DNA from: Streptomyces sp. A012304
Lineage (GTDB): Bacteria > Actinomycetota > Actinomycetes > Streptomycetales > Streptomycetaceae
DNA length: 32,688 nucleotides
Direction of reading: 5' to 3'
NCBI RefSeq assembly: GCF_026008495.1
Contig: NZ_BQUN01000187.1
Coordinates: forward strand, 1 to 32,688
Within the stretch, counting starts at the first letter, position 1. Every line of letters begins with the position of its first letter. A program made the translations under genes and the position numbers. Shown piece by piece: positions 1 through 8,885 of the stretch. The notes beneath the pieces were generated by a model. It had not been told where the DNA came from and did no database searches. It saw only the letters and a list, made by a program, of their open reading frames with translations.

Positions 1-260
1 TCGTGGCGAACATGAAGAAGATCTCCGACGCCTACGGCAAACCGTTCCTGCAGAGCGAGTTCGGTGGCCGCGTGGACCGGGTCTCCGCCACCCAGGCCTC
101 GCTGGTCGCCTACATCAAGGCCCTCAAGGCGAACGGGGGGCAGGGCGTCTTCTACTGGGAGCCGGAGTGCATGTCCCCGTTCACCGGCTACAACATGGGC
201 GCCTGGGACTCCGCGACCAAGCGGCCCACCGCCATCATGGACGGCTTCACCCAGGCCTGA
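1..260 (+). CDS. C-terminal end of a GH53-type endo-beta-1,4-galactanase (partial, starts before window)
   Basis: Only the last 86 or so codons are present; the frame is already open at the left edge, so the start lies outside. The sequence PFLQSEFGGRVDR followed by GGQGVFYWEPE and a closing TAIMDGF is typical of the end of the clan GH-A barrel of family 53 galactanases, where the first Glu would be the nucleophile. Such enzymes are secreted and cut beta-1,4-galactan, a side chain of rhamnogalacturonan I. The next gene, an acetylesterase on the same strand, begins about 50 bases downstream, so the two are probably co-transcribed. Another GH-A family cannot be excluded from this fragment, but the YWEP motif and the neighbouring genes favour GH53. 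Confidence 0.72.
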   Translation, partial: VANMKKISDAYGKPFLQSEFGGRVDRVSATQASLVAYIKALKANGGQGVFYWEPECMSPFTGYNMGAWDSATKRPTAIMDGFTQA

Positions 261-311
261 GCGACGGGCCATGGACCGCAACCCGGGCAACTCTCCGTTC
301 AGGTATGGGGA

Positions 312-1400
312 TTGGTGATTGTAATGGGCATGACATCATGTCTCGAAGGGCACGGGGCCAGGCTGGGAGTGGTGGGCCTGCTGACTCTTGCAACGCTGGT
401 CGGCACCGGTGCGGCGCATGCCGATGCCGCCACGCGGGCGCTGCCGGCCGGTTGTTCCGGCACTGCGCCGATCAAGTGTCACTACGCGGTCTCACCCGGC
501 AGCTACGACGTGACGGTCTCCATCGGTGGTGCCACTGCCGCCGAGACCGACATGTGGGTGGAGGCCCGGCGCCTGATGCTTCCGGCGACGAAGACGGCGG
601 CCGGTGCAACCGCCACGTACTCGTTCACGGTCAACGTGCGGCAGCCGGAAGGGCAGCCGACCGGTCAGGGCGGCACCGGAAACCCCGGGCTGGACATCCG
701 GTTCGCGGGGACCAACCCGCAGGTGTCGGCCGTCTCCGTGAAGCCTGCGGCCCAGCCGCTGGTCGCCTACCTGGCCGGTGACTCGACCGTGTGCGACCAG
801 CCCGTGGCCCCGTACACGGGATGGGGCCAGATGATCACGCCGGCGGTCGGCCCCGGAGCGTCCGTCGCCAACTACGCGGACTCCGGTGAGAGTTCGGCCA
901 GCTTCCTGAGCAACTCGGCGCTCTTCCCGACGCTGTTGTCGAAGGTCAAGGCAAACGACGCGGTATTCATCCAGTTCGGGCACAACGACAAGCAGACCAG
1001 CGCGTCGGCCTTCCGGAGCAACCTCACCTCCATGATCACGCAGATCCGTGCGAAGGGCGGCGTCCCGGTCCTGGTGACCCCGCCGGTCCGCCGGCTGTTC
1101 GACGGCAGCCGGCTCACGTCAACGGCCCTGCACGTCAACGGCGTCGGCGTGAACCTGCCCGCCGAGATGCGCTCGGTCGGAACGGCCCAGAGGGTTCCGG
1201 TGATCGATCTGACCGCCAAGAGCAAGGCGCTCGTCGAATCCCTCGGCCCCTCCGCCTCCGCGCAGCTCTTCCTGCGCTCCTCCGTCGACGGTGTCACGGA
1301 CAACACCCACTTCTCGCAGTACGGCGCGAGCCAGATGGGCGGGCTGGTGCTCCAGAGCATCCGCGAGCAGCGCCTGCCCCTGGCCGCGTACCTGCGCTGA
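312..1400 (+). CDS. Secreted SGNH/GDSL rhamnogalacturonan acetylesterase-like protein
   Basis: A protein of about 360 residues. A hydrophobic signal segment (about residues 17-38, ending AAHADA) is followed by a beta-rich N-terminal module (about 45-145) and an SGNH hydrolase domain. Block I is LAGDST (Ser about 158), the Asn block is GHND (about 225), and the C-terminal dyad is DNTH (Asp about 330, His about 333). This combination resembles bacterial rhamnogalacturonan acetylesterases, which remove O-acetyl groups from the rhamnogalacturonan I backbone. The start is uncertain: TTG at 312, GTG at 315 and ATG at 324 or 330 are all in frame, with only a weak GGGG ribosome site at 307-310. It lies between the galactanase end and a second SGNH gene 34 bases downstream, which suggests one operon. 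Confidence 0.85.
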   Translation: MVIVMGMTSCLEGHGARLGVVGLLTLATLVGTGAAHADAATRALPAGCSGTAPIKCHYAVSPGSYDVTVSIGGATAAETDMWVEARRLMLPATKTAAGATATYSFTVNVRQPEGQPTGQGGTGNPGLDIRFAGTNPQVSAVSVKPAAQPLVAYLAGDSTVCDQPVAPYTGWGQMITPAVGPGASVANYADSGESSASFLSNSALFPTLLSKVKANDAVFIQFGHNDKQTSASAFRSNLTSMITQIRAKGGVPVLVTPPVRRLFDGSRLTSTALHVNGVGVNLPAEMRSVGTAQRVPVIDLTAKSKALVESLGPSASAQLFLRSSVDGVTDNTHFSQYGASQMGGLVLQSIREQRLPLAAYLR

Positions 1401-1434
1401 CCGACGCCCGGCGCCAGTCCCAAGGAGGGACCCA

Positions 1435-2292
1435 TTGAGGAACTTACGGATTCTCATCACGACCGCGCTCCTGATCGCCTTGTCGAGCGTCGGTGTCAGC
1501 GCCGCATCCGCGGCGGACCGCGTCGCCACGAACTGCACCAGCGCCTCCCAGGCCCAGGCCCCGGCCGCGGCCCCGGTCACCGTGTGGCTGGCCGGCGACT
1601 CCACCATGGCCAACCCGAGCTCCGGCCGTTGTCCGGTCGGCTGGGGCAGCCAGTTCGACGCCCTGTTCAACAGTGACGTGACCGTCAAGAACCAGGCCGT
1701 GGGAGGCCGGAGCATCCAGACCTGGCTGTACGAGGGGAACGTGAGCGGCACCAAGGGCTCGGACGGTGAGTGCCGCCTCACGTCCACCTCGTACTCGTCC
1801 CGCTGGCAGGCGATGCTGAACTCGAGCACCGGAATGAAGGCAGGTGACTACCTGTTCATCCAGTTCGGCATCAACGACTCCTCCTCGGCCTGCCCCCGGC
1901 ACGTCGGCCCGGCCAGGTACCAACAGCTGATGACCATGATGGCGCAGGCCGCCCTGGCCCGGGGCGCGCACCCGGTGCTGCTCACCCCGGTGGCCGCCAT
2001 CACCTGCTCCGGTGGCACAGCGACCAAGAACCGCGGCTTCGTGGGCGAGACCTTCGCGGCCGGATCCGCCACCAGGGCGCCGGTCATCGACCTGCAGACG
2101 CTCAGTGTCTCGCTCTACAACAGTCTGCGCTTCTGCCCGAACAACGGCGACTACGGAGGGAGCGGTCCCCTGGGCACCTTCTTCTGCAACGACCACACCC
2201 ACTTCGACACCTACGGCGCCCAGCGGATCGCAGGGCTCGTCGCCGGTGACGTGCGCCGCCAGAACCTCCCGCTCGCCGCGTATCTCAGGTAG
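1435..2292 (+). CDS. Second secreted SGNH rhamnogalacturonan acetylesterase-like protein
   Basis: A protein of 285 residues. The start is taken as TTG at 1435 because AAGGAGG lies six bases upstream and the reading begins with a good signal peptide (RNLRILITTALLIALSSVG, cleaved near ASAADR). The SGNH domain follows directly: WLAGDST (nucleophile Ser), then AVGGRS, FGIND (Asn block) and DHTHF (Asp-x-x-His dyad). It shares the family and the C-terminal ending NLPLAAYLR with the upstream esterase but lacks its extra N-terminal beta module, so the two are likely ancient paralogues with different acetylation-site preferences. It is probably exported and acts on acetylated rhamnogalacturonan. It closes the plus-strand operon. 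Confidence 0.88.
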   Translation: MRNLRILITTALLIALSSVGVSAASAADRVATNCTSASQAQAPAAAPVTVWLAGDSTMANPSSGRCPVGWGSQFDALFNSDVTVKNQAVGGRSIQTWLYEGNVSGTKGSDGECRLTSTSYSSRWQAMLNSSTGMKAGDYLFIQFGINDSSSACPRHVGPARYQQLMTMMAQAALARGAHPVLLTPVAAITCSGGTATKNRGFVGETFAAGSATRAPVIDLQTLSVSLYNSLRFCPNNGDYGGSGPLGTFFCNDHTHFDTYGAQRIAGLVAGDVRRQNLPLAAYLR

Positions 2293-2307
2293 CACGCGGC
2301 GGTGGGC

Positions 2308-2331
2308 GCGAACCGGGGCCGGTCGGTTCGC
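2308..2331 (+). terminator. Candidate terminator hairpin after the esterase operon
   Basis: GCGAACCG at 2308-2315 pairs perfectly with CGGTTCGC at 2324-2331 across an 8-base loop, 16 bases after the stop codon at 2292. There is no U-tract, which is common for actinomycete terminators. Confidence 0.45.
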
Positions 2332-2720
2332 GGGTGGCCTCAATGACGGCGGTGCCGCGGACCGAGGTCGCAGTCGTACCTGTCTGACGGTGGCGTGCGG
2401 AAGCGGCTTGGCTCCGACCGGGCCGCGGCGTGCGACGAAGGCGGGGCCGGGGCTCGGGTACGACCGGCGAGGCAATCCCCGCATCAGCCTGCGGAAGTCC
2501 CAGGAGCTCGCGGTGATCAGCCCCAGCATCCGCCACGTCTGGAGCGTCCGGCCGAGCCGGCTGGGCGCCAGGTTCATGCCCCGGGACCGCCGGTACGTTG
2601 CCGGGGCCGCCGGCTGGTCGGCCGCCCGCCACGTGTCCTCGGTCTTCGACGCGGCCGGCTCCGGGGAAGCGAGGCCCCACCACGCCGAGCCGATACCGAC
2701 CGGCTGGCGGCCGCTGGTGA
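2332..2720. other. Non-coding or unrecognisable stretch
   Basis: About 390 bases between the esterase operon and the OLD-family remnant. Several frames are open on both strands, as expected at this G+C, but I see no recognisable domain, no good ribosome site and no clear repeat. It probably contains further decayed sequence belonging to the neighbouring pseudogene patch. Confidence 0.4.
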
Positions 2721-3440
2721 TCACTCCGTACAAGTCGGGGAGCCCTCCAGGGCGCCGGCCGACAGGCCGTCCCTGCCGATCCGGTGGGCCAGTTCGAATG
2801 CCTGGCGGTGCGCTTCGGGTTCCTCGATCAGCGGCAGGGGCGCGAAAGAGCTGTTTCCGAGCAGGAGCAGTTCGGCCGCCATGAACAGGGCGTTGTTGTA
2901 GCCCAGGCCGTGCCGGGTCCACTCCCCCGTGCCCGCGAACAGAGTGAGCTCCAGCCGCTCCAGAGCGCGGGCCAGGGTGGCGTCGCCACCGACTCCGATC
3001 TCGCCGCGCAGGACGTCCGAGCCGATGGAGAACTTCTGCAGGTAGCGGTGTTGATGTCGTTCCGGGCCGCCTTCACCGCATCGTTGTCGCTGATGTGGTG
3101 TTCCGCGCGGCGCAGGATTCCGACCAGGGTGCTGGCGCTGTCACTCTCCTCGTCGAAGTCGTCCTCGCCCTGGGCGCGCATGGCCGGGTAGCCGGCGAGG
3201 ATCTGCGACAGCCTCGATCCCCGGCCCGAGCGCAGCTCCGCCTCCGCGTCCCGCAAGTCAGTAGGCAGAGCCGGATTGCATCGATGATGGCCGTCTTGCC
3301 GCTGTCGTTCTCGCCGACGAGGACATTCGTGGCGGGACCGAACTCCAGACACAAGCTGGCGTCTGTGTCGCCGTCCTTCCTCGGCATCGAACCGAAAATC
3401 CGGAAGTTCTCCGCGTACAGACAAGCCAGGCACAACGACG
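2721..3440 (-). pseudogene. Remnant of an OLD-family (AAA/ABC-type) ATPase-nuclease gene
   Basis: Three consecutive pieces of one protein are visible on the minus strand in different frames. The first (about 3440-3250) reads LYAENFRIFG and then VLVGENDSGKTAIIDAIRL, an N-terminal Walker A of the OLD/RecF-like group. The second (about 3250-3055) reads LRDAEAELRSGRGSRLSQIL onward. The third (about 3055-2721) contains HGLGYNNALFMAAELLLLG followed by LLIEEPEAH-type residues (PLIEEPEAH, at 2808-2828), the Walker B and signature part. Full-length members have several hundred residues between Walker A and IEEPEAH; here there are about 150, and the C-terminal Toprim nuclease half is missing. No start codon sits before the first block. 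It is therefore truncated, frameshifted and non-functional. Such ATPases act in phage defence or DNA repair. Confidence 0.8.
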
Positions 3441-3651
3441 CCCCCGAGACCTGGCGCGGCCGGAAGAGGGACCGAAGGGAAGCGCCCACAGTCGGCACCA
3501 CAACCGGCCGCCACGCACGGCAGTACGACAAAGGACTGGGCGCCTCGGCGGCTTCCTGCACACCACACGCGCAGGCCTCAGGAGGAACCGCCAGACAGCG
3601 TGTACAGGCCGCGACCCCAGCACGCCTGCCGAAATCACGATCCTCGGATTG

Positions 3652-3927
3652 TCACCTCGAACCCTCAGGGGCAGACTTACCGGATTCTTCCCGGGTGATG
3701 TGATTGACGAGCTCTCCCGGTTCCACATCGAGCCCCGCAGCGATATCCAAGAGTGTAAGAACACTGGGGCTGCGCTTTCCGTGCTCGATATAGATGAGGC
3801 CGCGGAAGCTCAGCCCGCTGCCCTCTGCGAGTTCTTCCAGGCTGTATCCCCGCTCCTCTCTGAGGCGACGGATTTGCATACCCAGGGACAGGAGTCGCGG
3901 TTCCGGTGACGGTTCACGTGCTGGCAC
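3652..3927 (-). CDS. Small XRE-family helix-turn-helix regulator
   Basis: A protein of 91 residues made almost entirely of one XRE/Cro-type HTH domain: MQIRRLREERGYSLEELAEG, then SGLSFRGLIYIEHGKRSPSV and LLDIAAGLDVEPGELV. The start could be GTG at 3927 or the ATG just before QIRRLREERG. No strong ribosome site is seen for either. It sits alone inside a patch of gene remnants (OLD ATPase downstream, integrase and CHAT pieces upstream), so it may be the surviving regulator of a lost mobile element or defence island. The target is unknown. Confidence 0.75.
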   Translation of the reverse strand: MPAREPSPEPRLLSLGMQIRRLREERGYSLEELAEGSGLSFRGLIYIEHGKRSPSVLTLLDIAAGLDVEPGELVNHITREESGKSAPEGSR

Positions 3928-4104
3928 ACGGCGACTCGACCGTCACACCTTTGCGTGCACCATGAACAGCTGTGCATAACTACTGGTTGTAGCGGACAGC
4001 ATCGCCCCGGCGGGCAGCAACAGCGCCGTCGCGCACGTCGCCAAGCCAGTACGAAAGGGTCGGCGACAGGTACAGCACGCAGCTCAGTTTCGTGGGCAGG
4101 GCAT

Positions 4105-4581
4105 ATGAGCAAACCAATCGAGCCGTTCGACCGCTGGCCCAAGCGATATCCAAAACCAGAGCGCGGTGACGCACCGTGCCGATGCGGCACGCCACAGCAG
4201 CCTCTCCACCCGTCTGCGGATCACGGCCGAGGCCATCGCTGGCAGGCCCGGTACACCGACTCCTCAGGAAAAGAGAAACGGCTGGCCTTTGCCACCTGGC
4301 AGGAAGCCCGCGACTGCCTGGACAAGGTACTCACGGAGACCGAAAGGCAGACGTCGCGCGACAGTAATCCGGGCAGCCTGCATGTTAAATACTTCACAAC
4401 CGAGATGATGAAAAGGAGAAGCAAGCCGCTCTTGCGCCGCGGGCAAGAAACGCGGACCCGGCGCTGCGCAAGGTCTGCACAATACGACCGGTGCCTTCGT
4501 GCGTGCCCGTCCTGCAAGCGTTCAGGACGACCAGGTCGACACCGGAGAAGGCCCCGTCCGCGAGGACCCCGCTGGAAGTGA
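4105..4581 (+). pseudogene. Truncated tyrosine integrase, N-terminal part only
   Basis: The ATG at 4105 follows GGGCAGG. The first 95 or so residues (MSKPIEPFDRWPKRYPKPER, then CRCGT, HRWQARYTDSSGKEKRLAF and TWQEARDCLDKVLTE) match the N-terminal Arm/SAM-like region of integrases carried by actinomycete integrative elements. After about base 4390 the sequence becomes an Arg-rich non-integrase reading that stops at 4581. The core-binding and catalytic domains (R, HxxR, Y) are absent. The break coincides with the end of an oppositely oriented CHAT-domain fragment, so both genes appear cut at one rearrangement junction. No tRNA gene or obvious att repeat was seen beside it. Confidence 0.7.
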
Positions 4582-4741
4582 GCATGGCCGTCCCCAGTGA
4601 ACCGCCGTGCAGAGCGAGTCCGGCAGCCCAGCGATTCGGATGGGTGAGGCCGTGTGCCGCAAGGTGGACGATCCTGGCCATGGGCATCATGCAGAGCGCT
4701 GTCCGGGGTCGCCTCCTGTTCCCGGACCGCCTCTCCGTCAA
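4394..4741 (-). pseudogene. CHAT-domain (caspase-like) protein fragment
   Basis: The minus-strand frame reads ARIVHLAAHGLTHPNRW (catalytic His-Gly), then LTSSGVLADGAFSGVDLVVL and NACRTGTHEG (catalytic Cys in the NACRTG motif). This is the conserved His/Cys core of CHAT peptidases of the caspase/HetF group. The N-terminal part of the protein and a proper start are missing (the frame opens at a TTG). After the Cys motif the expected GAFLAAGARxVxxSLW ending is only partly present before the reading runs into the integrase stump. CHAT proteins in bacteria often belong to defence or programmed-death systems; this one looks dead. Confidence 0.6.
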
Positions 4742-4907
4742 GCTCGGTCTGTCCCAAGCCCATCACAAGCTCGTGGACGATCCGAACGGGCTGGACCGGA
4801 CCCTCGCGCCGGAGGAACTGGGACCAGCGCGAGGGTGGCGCCGGACGTTCCCGCATGACGCCCGTCGGCCGTGGCGAAGCCATTCACCGAGCACTCCGGT
4901 CCGAGGG

Positions 4908-5825
4908 CTACTTCATTCCCGTGGTGGCGATTCCCTTGACGAGGTAGCGCTGGCCGACGAGGAAGACGACGAAGACCGGGATCAGCGTGACGACGGACAT
5001 CGCGAACAGCGATCCCCAGGAGGCTCCGCTGGTGGCGTCCACGTAGTTGCGCAGGGCCACGGGCGCCGTCTGCAGCTCCGGCTTGGTCAGGTAGATCAAC
5101 TGGCTGAGGAAGTCGTTCCACGTCCAGATGAAGGTGAAGATCGCGGTGGTGGCCAGCGCGGGCAACGAGATCGGCAGCAGGATGCGGAAGTAGATGCGCC
5201 AGTACCCGGCTCCGTCGATCTTGGCCGCCTCGTCCAGCTCGGTGGGCAGACCCCGGAAGAACTGGACCATCAGGAAGATGAAGAAGGCATCCGTGGCCAG
5301 GAACTTGGGAACGATCAGCGGAAGGAACGTGTTGACCCACCCGATCTTCGAGAACATCACGTACTGCGGAATGATCAGTACGTAGACCGGCACCATCAGG
5401 GTCAGCATCATCATGCCGAAGAAGAACGCCCGCCCGCGGAACTTCAGCCGTGCGAAGGCGTAGGCCGCCATGGAGCAGCTGACCAGGTTGCCGAGCAGCG
5501 CCCCGAGCACGACGATCGCCGAGTTCAGCAGGTACAGCCCGAACGGGTGCGACAGCGCGCTCCAGCCGTCGGAGTAGTGGCCGAAGTCGGTGTCCGTGGG
5601 CAGCAGGGAAGGCTCACGGAAGATCAGGGCGTCGGGTTTGACCGAGCTGGCGATCATCCACAGCAGCGGGTAGACCATCACGAGCCCGAAGGCGATCAGC
5701 ACGACGTGCTTGAGGATCGCCCGTATGCGGGCCACCCGCCGGCGGCGTTGCGCGGCTGGAGAAGGAGCGGGCGCGGGCGAAGGGGTGTCTTCGGCCTTCA
5801 GGAGTGTCATCTCACTTACCGTCAC
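4908..5825 (-). CDS. Sugar ABC transporter permease, MalG type
   Basis: About 305 residues. A basic N-terminal tail (RRRRVARIRAILKH) precedes six predicted membrane helices. The cytoplasmic EAA loop reads DEAAKIDGAGYWRIYFRILLP (about residues 205-225), diagnostic of the inner-membrane permeases of carbohydrate-uptake (CUT1) transporters, and the ending WGSLFAMSVVTLIPVFVVFL is typical of the MalG partner. The GTG at 5825 overlaps the upstream permease by 14 bases; an ATG at 5810, one base after that gene's TGA, is an equally good start. It pairs with the permease upstream and with the binding protein at 8886-10199 to import a galacto- or pectin-derived oligosaccharide. Confidence 0.92.
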   Translation of the reverse strand: MTVSEMTLLKAEDTPSPAPAPSPAAQRRRRVARIRAILKHVVLIAFGLVMVYPLLWMIASSVKPDALIFREPSLLPTDTDFGHYSDGWSALSHPFGLYLLNSAIVVLGALLGNLVSCSMAAYAFARLKFRGRAFFFGMMMLTLMVPVYVLIIPQYVMFSKIGWVNTFLPLIVPKFLATDAFFIFLMVQFFRGLPTELDEAAKIDGAGYWRIYFRILLPISLPALATTAIFTFIWTWNDFLSQLIYLTKPELQTAPVALRNYVDATSGASWGSLFAMSVVTLIPVFVVFLVGQRYLVKGIATTGMK

Positions 5826-6723
5826 CGTAGAACACCCATCTCTTGCTGAAGTAGAAGTTGATCGCGGTCAGGACGCCGACGATGACCACGAGCAGCCATG
5901 CCATGGCCGAGGCGTAGCCCATGTGGAGTCGGCCGAAGCCCTCGTCGTACAGGTACAGCGAATAGAAGAGGGTCGAGTCCGAGGGACCACCCGTTCCGCC
6001 GCTGACGACGAACGCCTGGGTGAAGGACTGGAACGAGCTGATGATCTGCAGGACGAGGTTGAAGAAGATGATCGGGGTGAGCAGCGGCAAGGTGACGTGC
6101 CGGAACTGGTGCCAGCGGCCCGCGCCGTCGAGGGCGGCGGCTTCGTAGTACTGCTCGGGTATCTGCCGCAGACCGGCCAGGAAGATCACCATGGAGGAGC
6201 CGAAGGTCCACACGTGCAGGACGACGAGGCTGTACAGCGCGGTGTCCGGGTTGGAGATCCAGCCTGGCCCGTGGATGCCGAACAGCCCGAGGAACTTGTT
6301 CACCAAGCCGTCGGTGCCGAAGACCTGTCGCCACAGGATGCCCACCGCGACCGAGGCGCCCAGGAGCGACGGCAGGTAGTAGACGGACCGGTAGAACGCC
6401 AGCCCCTTGATGCCCCGGTTGAGGACCATCGCCAGGGCGAGGGCGACCGCCAGCAGCAGCGGCACGCTGAGGGCGACGTAGACGAAGGTCACGCTCAGGG
6501 ATTGTCGCAACCGGGGGTCGTCGAGCATCTTGCTGTAGTTCTCGAAGCCCACCCACTCGGGAGAGCTCAGCAGGTTGTAGTCCGTCATCGAGAAGTACAG
6601 CGAGGCGATCATCGGACCGAGCGTGACGCCGGCCATGCCGACGAACCACGGCAGCAGGAAGACCCATGCGGTCCGTTCTTCTTTTCTGGCCGCCCGGCTC
6701 AGGGGTCTGCGAAGCACAGTCAT
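5812..6723 (-). CDS. Sugar ABC transporter permease, MalF/UgpA type
   Basis: 303 residues with six predicted membrane helices and the EAA loop YEAAALDGAGRWHQFRHVTLP. It begins with a short basic tail (RRPLSRAARKEERTAW) and matches the MalF/UgpA/LacF partner of CUT1 sugar importers. It lies 31 bases after the GH42 gene and overlaps the MalG-type gene, so the four minus-strand genes (binding protein, GH42, MalF-type, MalG-type) form one operon. No ATP-binding subunit is encoded nearby. In Streptomyces such importers are commonly energised by the shared ATPase MsiK, which I infer here. Confidence 0.92.
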   Translation of the reverse strand: MTVLRRPLSRAARKEERTAWVFLLPWFVGMAGVTLGPMIASLYFSMTDYNLLSSPEWVGFENYSKMLDDPRLRQSLSVTFVYVALSVPLLLAVALALAMVLNRGIKGLAFYRSVYYLPSLLGASVAVGILWRQVFGTDGLVNKFLGLFGIHGPGWISNPDTALYSLVVLHVWTFGSSMVIFLAGLRQIPEQYYEAAALDGAGRWHQFRHVTLPLLTPIIFFNLVLQIISSFQSFTQAFVVSGGTGGPSDSTLFYSLYLYDEGFGRLHMGYASAMAWLLVVIVGVLTAINFYFSKRWVFYGDGK

Positions 6724-6754
6724 CGTCCTCGGGTTCTTGGAGCGGGTGCGGAAT

Positions 6755-8845
6755 TCAGGAGCCGCCCGACGGCGGCTCGGAGGGAAGTGACGTGGCCGGT
6801 GAACTGCGCACGACGGCGACGTCCGCCGCGTCGAGGACGAGCGTCTCCCCGGCCTGAAGGCGGTGTCCGGTGATCAGGTCGGTGCCGGAGCGGTCAAGGG
6901 TGACGGTCACCTTGTCCTGCCGGTGGTTCAGCAGGAACAGGTACGTGCTGGTCTCCGTTCGTCGCTCGGTGACCTCGACACCCCGCGGTGCGGCGTGCAC
7001 CGGTCGCACCCCGGCCTGGTCCAGGACGTGCCGTACCAGGGCCTCGAGGGCGTCGTCGTCCAGACGTGTGCCGATGTACACGGCACGGCCCTGGCCGAGT
7101 TCGTGCTCGGTCACCGCGGCCTTGCCGGTGAGATGGCCCTTGCGGTAGACGGCGAGCGGTCGGGCGGTCTCCGTTTCGAGGTCGTCCTGCCAGACGGAGG
7201 CGGACGCGAGGAAACCGTTCAGCGCGGTCTGGTCGGCTGCGGCCTGGACCGGCACCGTGGCCTCGGCGGGCATCGGGGAGAACTCCTGGACATGCGCTCC
7301 GATGATCTCGCGCAGGGCCCCCGGGTATCCGCCTTCGACGATCCGGTCGTCCTCGTCGACGATCCCGGAGAAGTACGAGACGACGAGCTGGCCGCCGTCC
7401 TCCACGAACTTCCGTACCGCCGCGCTGTGGTGGCGGGACATCAGGTACTGGTTGGGGATGACCAGGACGCGGTAGGGCGACAGGTCGTCGTCGAGGGTGA
7501 CGACGTCGACGGCGACCTGGCTGTGCCACAGGGCCCGGTAGTGCCGGGCGACGGTGTCCCGGTAGTCGAAGGTGTTGTCGGGGTGGGCGCAGCCTTCCAC
7601 GGCCCACCAGTTCTGCCAGTCCCACACGATCGCGACCTGCGCGCCGGTGCGTGCCGTGGCGACCTCGTCGATGGCGCGCAGCTCGTTGCCGAGCGCCTTG
7701 ACCTCCTGCCACGTCCGGGTCTTCTCGCCACCGTGCGGGAGCATCGCCGAGTGGAACTTCTCCTGCCCCTGGCGTGAGGCCCGCCACTGGAAGAACATCA
7801 CCGCGTCGGAGCCATGTGCGACGGCCTGGTAGGAGCCCAGGCGCATCCGGCCCGGCTGCTTGACCTGGTTGGTCTTCCACTGGCTCACCGCGCCGGCGGC
7901 CTGTTCCATCAGCATCCAGGGCCGGCCGCCGCCGAGGGAACGCATCAGGTCGTACTGGAAGGCGGCGACGGCCATCGAGTGGGGCTTGCCCGGGTCGGGG
8001 TAGCAGTCGAAGGCGACGACGTCGAGCTCCTTCGCCCACCGGTGACTGTCGGTCAGCCGGCACCCGAAAAAGTTGGTGGTGGCCGGCACGTCCGGCGTGA
8101 TCCCGTGGAGCAGGTCGCGCTCCTGGGTGACGAGTTCCAGCAGGAGGTCGGAGGTGAAGCGAGAGAAGTCCAGTTCGCGGGACGGGTTGACCCAGCCGCG
8201 CACGGGCTGGGGCAGGTGCACCTGGGACCAGTCGCTGTAGCGCTGGCTCCAGAATGCCGTGCCCCACCGGCGATTGAGCTCATCCAGCGTGCCGTACCGC
8301 TGCCGCAGCCACGCGCGGAAGCGGTCGTCGCACCGGTCGCAGAAGCAGTCGGAGTGGTACTCGTTGCCGATGTGCCACATGGCCAGACCAGGGTGCTTCC
8401 CGTACCGCTCGGCCAGCTCGGTGGCGATGCGCCGGCTGCGGTCCCGGTAGACCGGGGAGGACGGGCAGAAGTGCCCCCGGCTCCCGATGCCGTGCCGCAC
8501 TCCCTGCCGGTCGACCGACAGTGTTTCGGGGAAGTCCGTGGCGAGCCACGGTGGCGGCGCGGCGTTCGGCGTCGCGAGGTTGACGTGGATGCCGTTCGCC
8601 CACAGCAGGTCCATGATCTCGTCGAGCCAGGAGAAGTCGAACCGGCCGTCGGCCGGCTCCAGCATGGCCCAGGAGAAGATGCCCAGGCTCACGAGCCGCA
8701 CGCCTGCGGCTCGCATGAGCCGGACGTCCTCCTGCCACACCTCCCTCGGCCATTGCTCCGGGTTGTAGTCCCCGCCGTAGACGACTCCGGGCAGTCGACG
8801 GCGAAAGGTGTGCATGCGCGGATCGTTCGTGCGCGGATCGGACAC
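6755..8845 (-). CDS. GH42 beta-galactosidase, cytoplasmic
   Basis: 696 residues, the usual length for family 42. The N-terminal barrel begins YGGDYNPEQWP and SWAMLEP. The acid/base Glu is E162 in WHIGNEYH and the nucleophile is E314 in WMLMEQAAG. Four cysteines that form the zinc site in the family are present (C127 in GHFCP, C167, C169 and C172 in DCFCDRC). A trimerisation/flavodoxin-like domain with PNQYLM follows, then a beta C-terminal domain. There is no signal peptide, so it should hydrolyse imported galactosides such as galacto-oligosaccharides released by the galactanase. GTG at 8845 is chosen because AAGGA lies ten bases upstream; an ATG at 8815 is an alternative. The binding-protein gene ends 40 bases upstream. 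Confidence 0.95.
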   Translation of the reverse strand: MSDPRTNDPRMHTFRRRLPGVVYGGDYNPEQWPREVWQEDVRLMRAAGVRLVSLGIFSWAMLEPADGRFDFSWLDEIMDLLWANGIHVNLATPNAAPPPWLATDFPETLSVDRQGVRHGIGSRGHFCPSSPVYRDRSRRIATELAERYGKHPGLAMWHIGNEYHSDCFCDRCDDRFRAWLRQRYGTLDELNRRWGTAFWSQRYSDWSQVHLPQPVRGWVNPSRELDFSRFTSDLLLELVTQERDLLHGITPDVPATTNFFGCRLTDSHRWAKELDVVAFDCYPDPGKPHSMAVAAFQYDLMRSLGGGRPWMLMEQAAGAVSQWKTNQVKQPGRMRLGSYQAVAHGSDAVMFFQWRASRQGQEKFHSAMLPHGGEKTRTWQEVKALGNELRAIDEVATARTGAQVAIVWDWQNWWAVEGCAHPDNTFDYRDTVARHYRALWHSQVAVDVVTLDDDLSPYRVLVIPNQYLMSRHHSAAVRKFVEDGGQLVVSYFSGIVDEDDRIVEGGYPGALREIIGAHVQEFSPMPAEATVPVQAAADQTALNGFLASASVWQDDLETETARPLAVYRKGHLTGKAAVTEHELGQGRAVYIGTRLDDDALEALVRHVLDQAGVRPVHAAPRGVEVTERRTETSTYLFLLNHRQDKVTVTLDRSGTDLITGHRLQAGETLVLDAADVAVVRSSPATSLPSEPPSGGS

Positions 8846-8885
8846 GGCGGGGATTCCTTCCGGAAGGGCTACTACAAGTGGCTGC

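Noticed and set aside
2332..2720. Minus-strand continuation of the OLD-type frame
   Set aside because: The frame stops at 2721 and the neighbouring open frames show no motif that continues the protein.
4105..4581. A functional integrative element
   Set aside because: The integrase has no catalytic domain, and no excisionase, replication or transfer genes or tRNA attachment site are visible.
4491..6873. Long + strand open frames rich in Asp, Glu, Gln and Arg
   Set aside because: They mirror the two permease genes on the other strand; the composition is that of a complementary-frame shadow.
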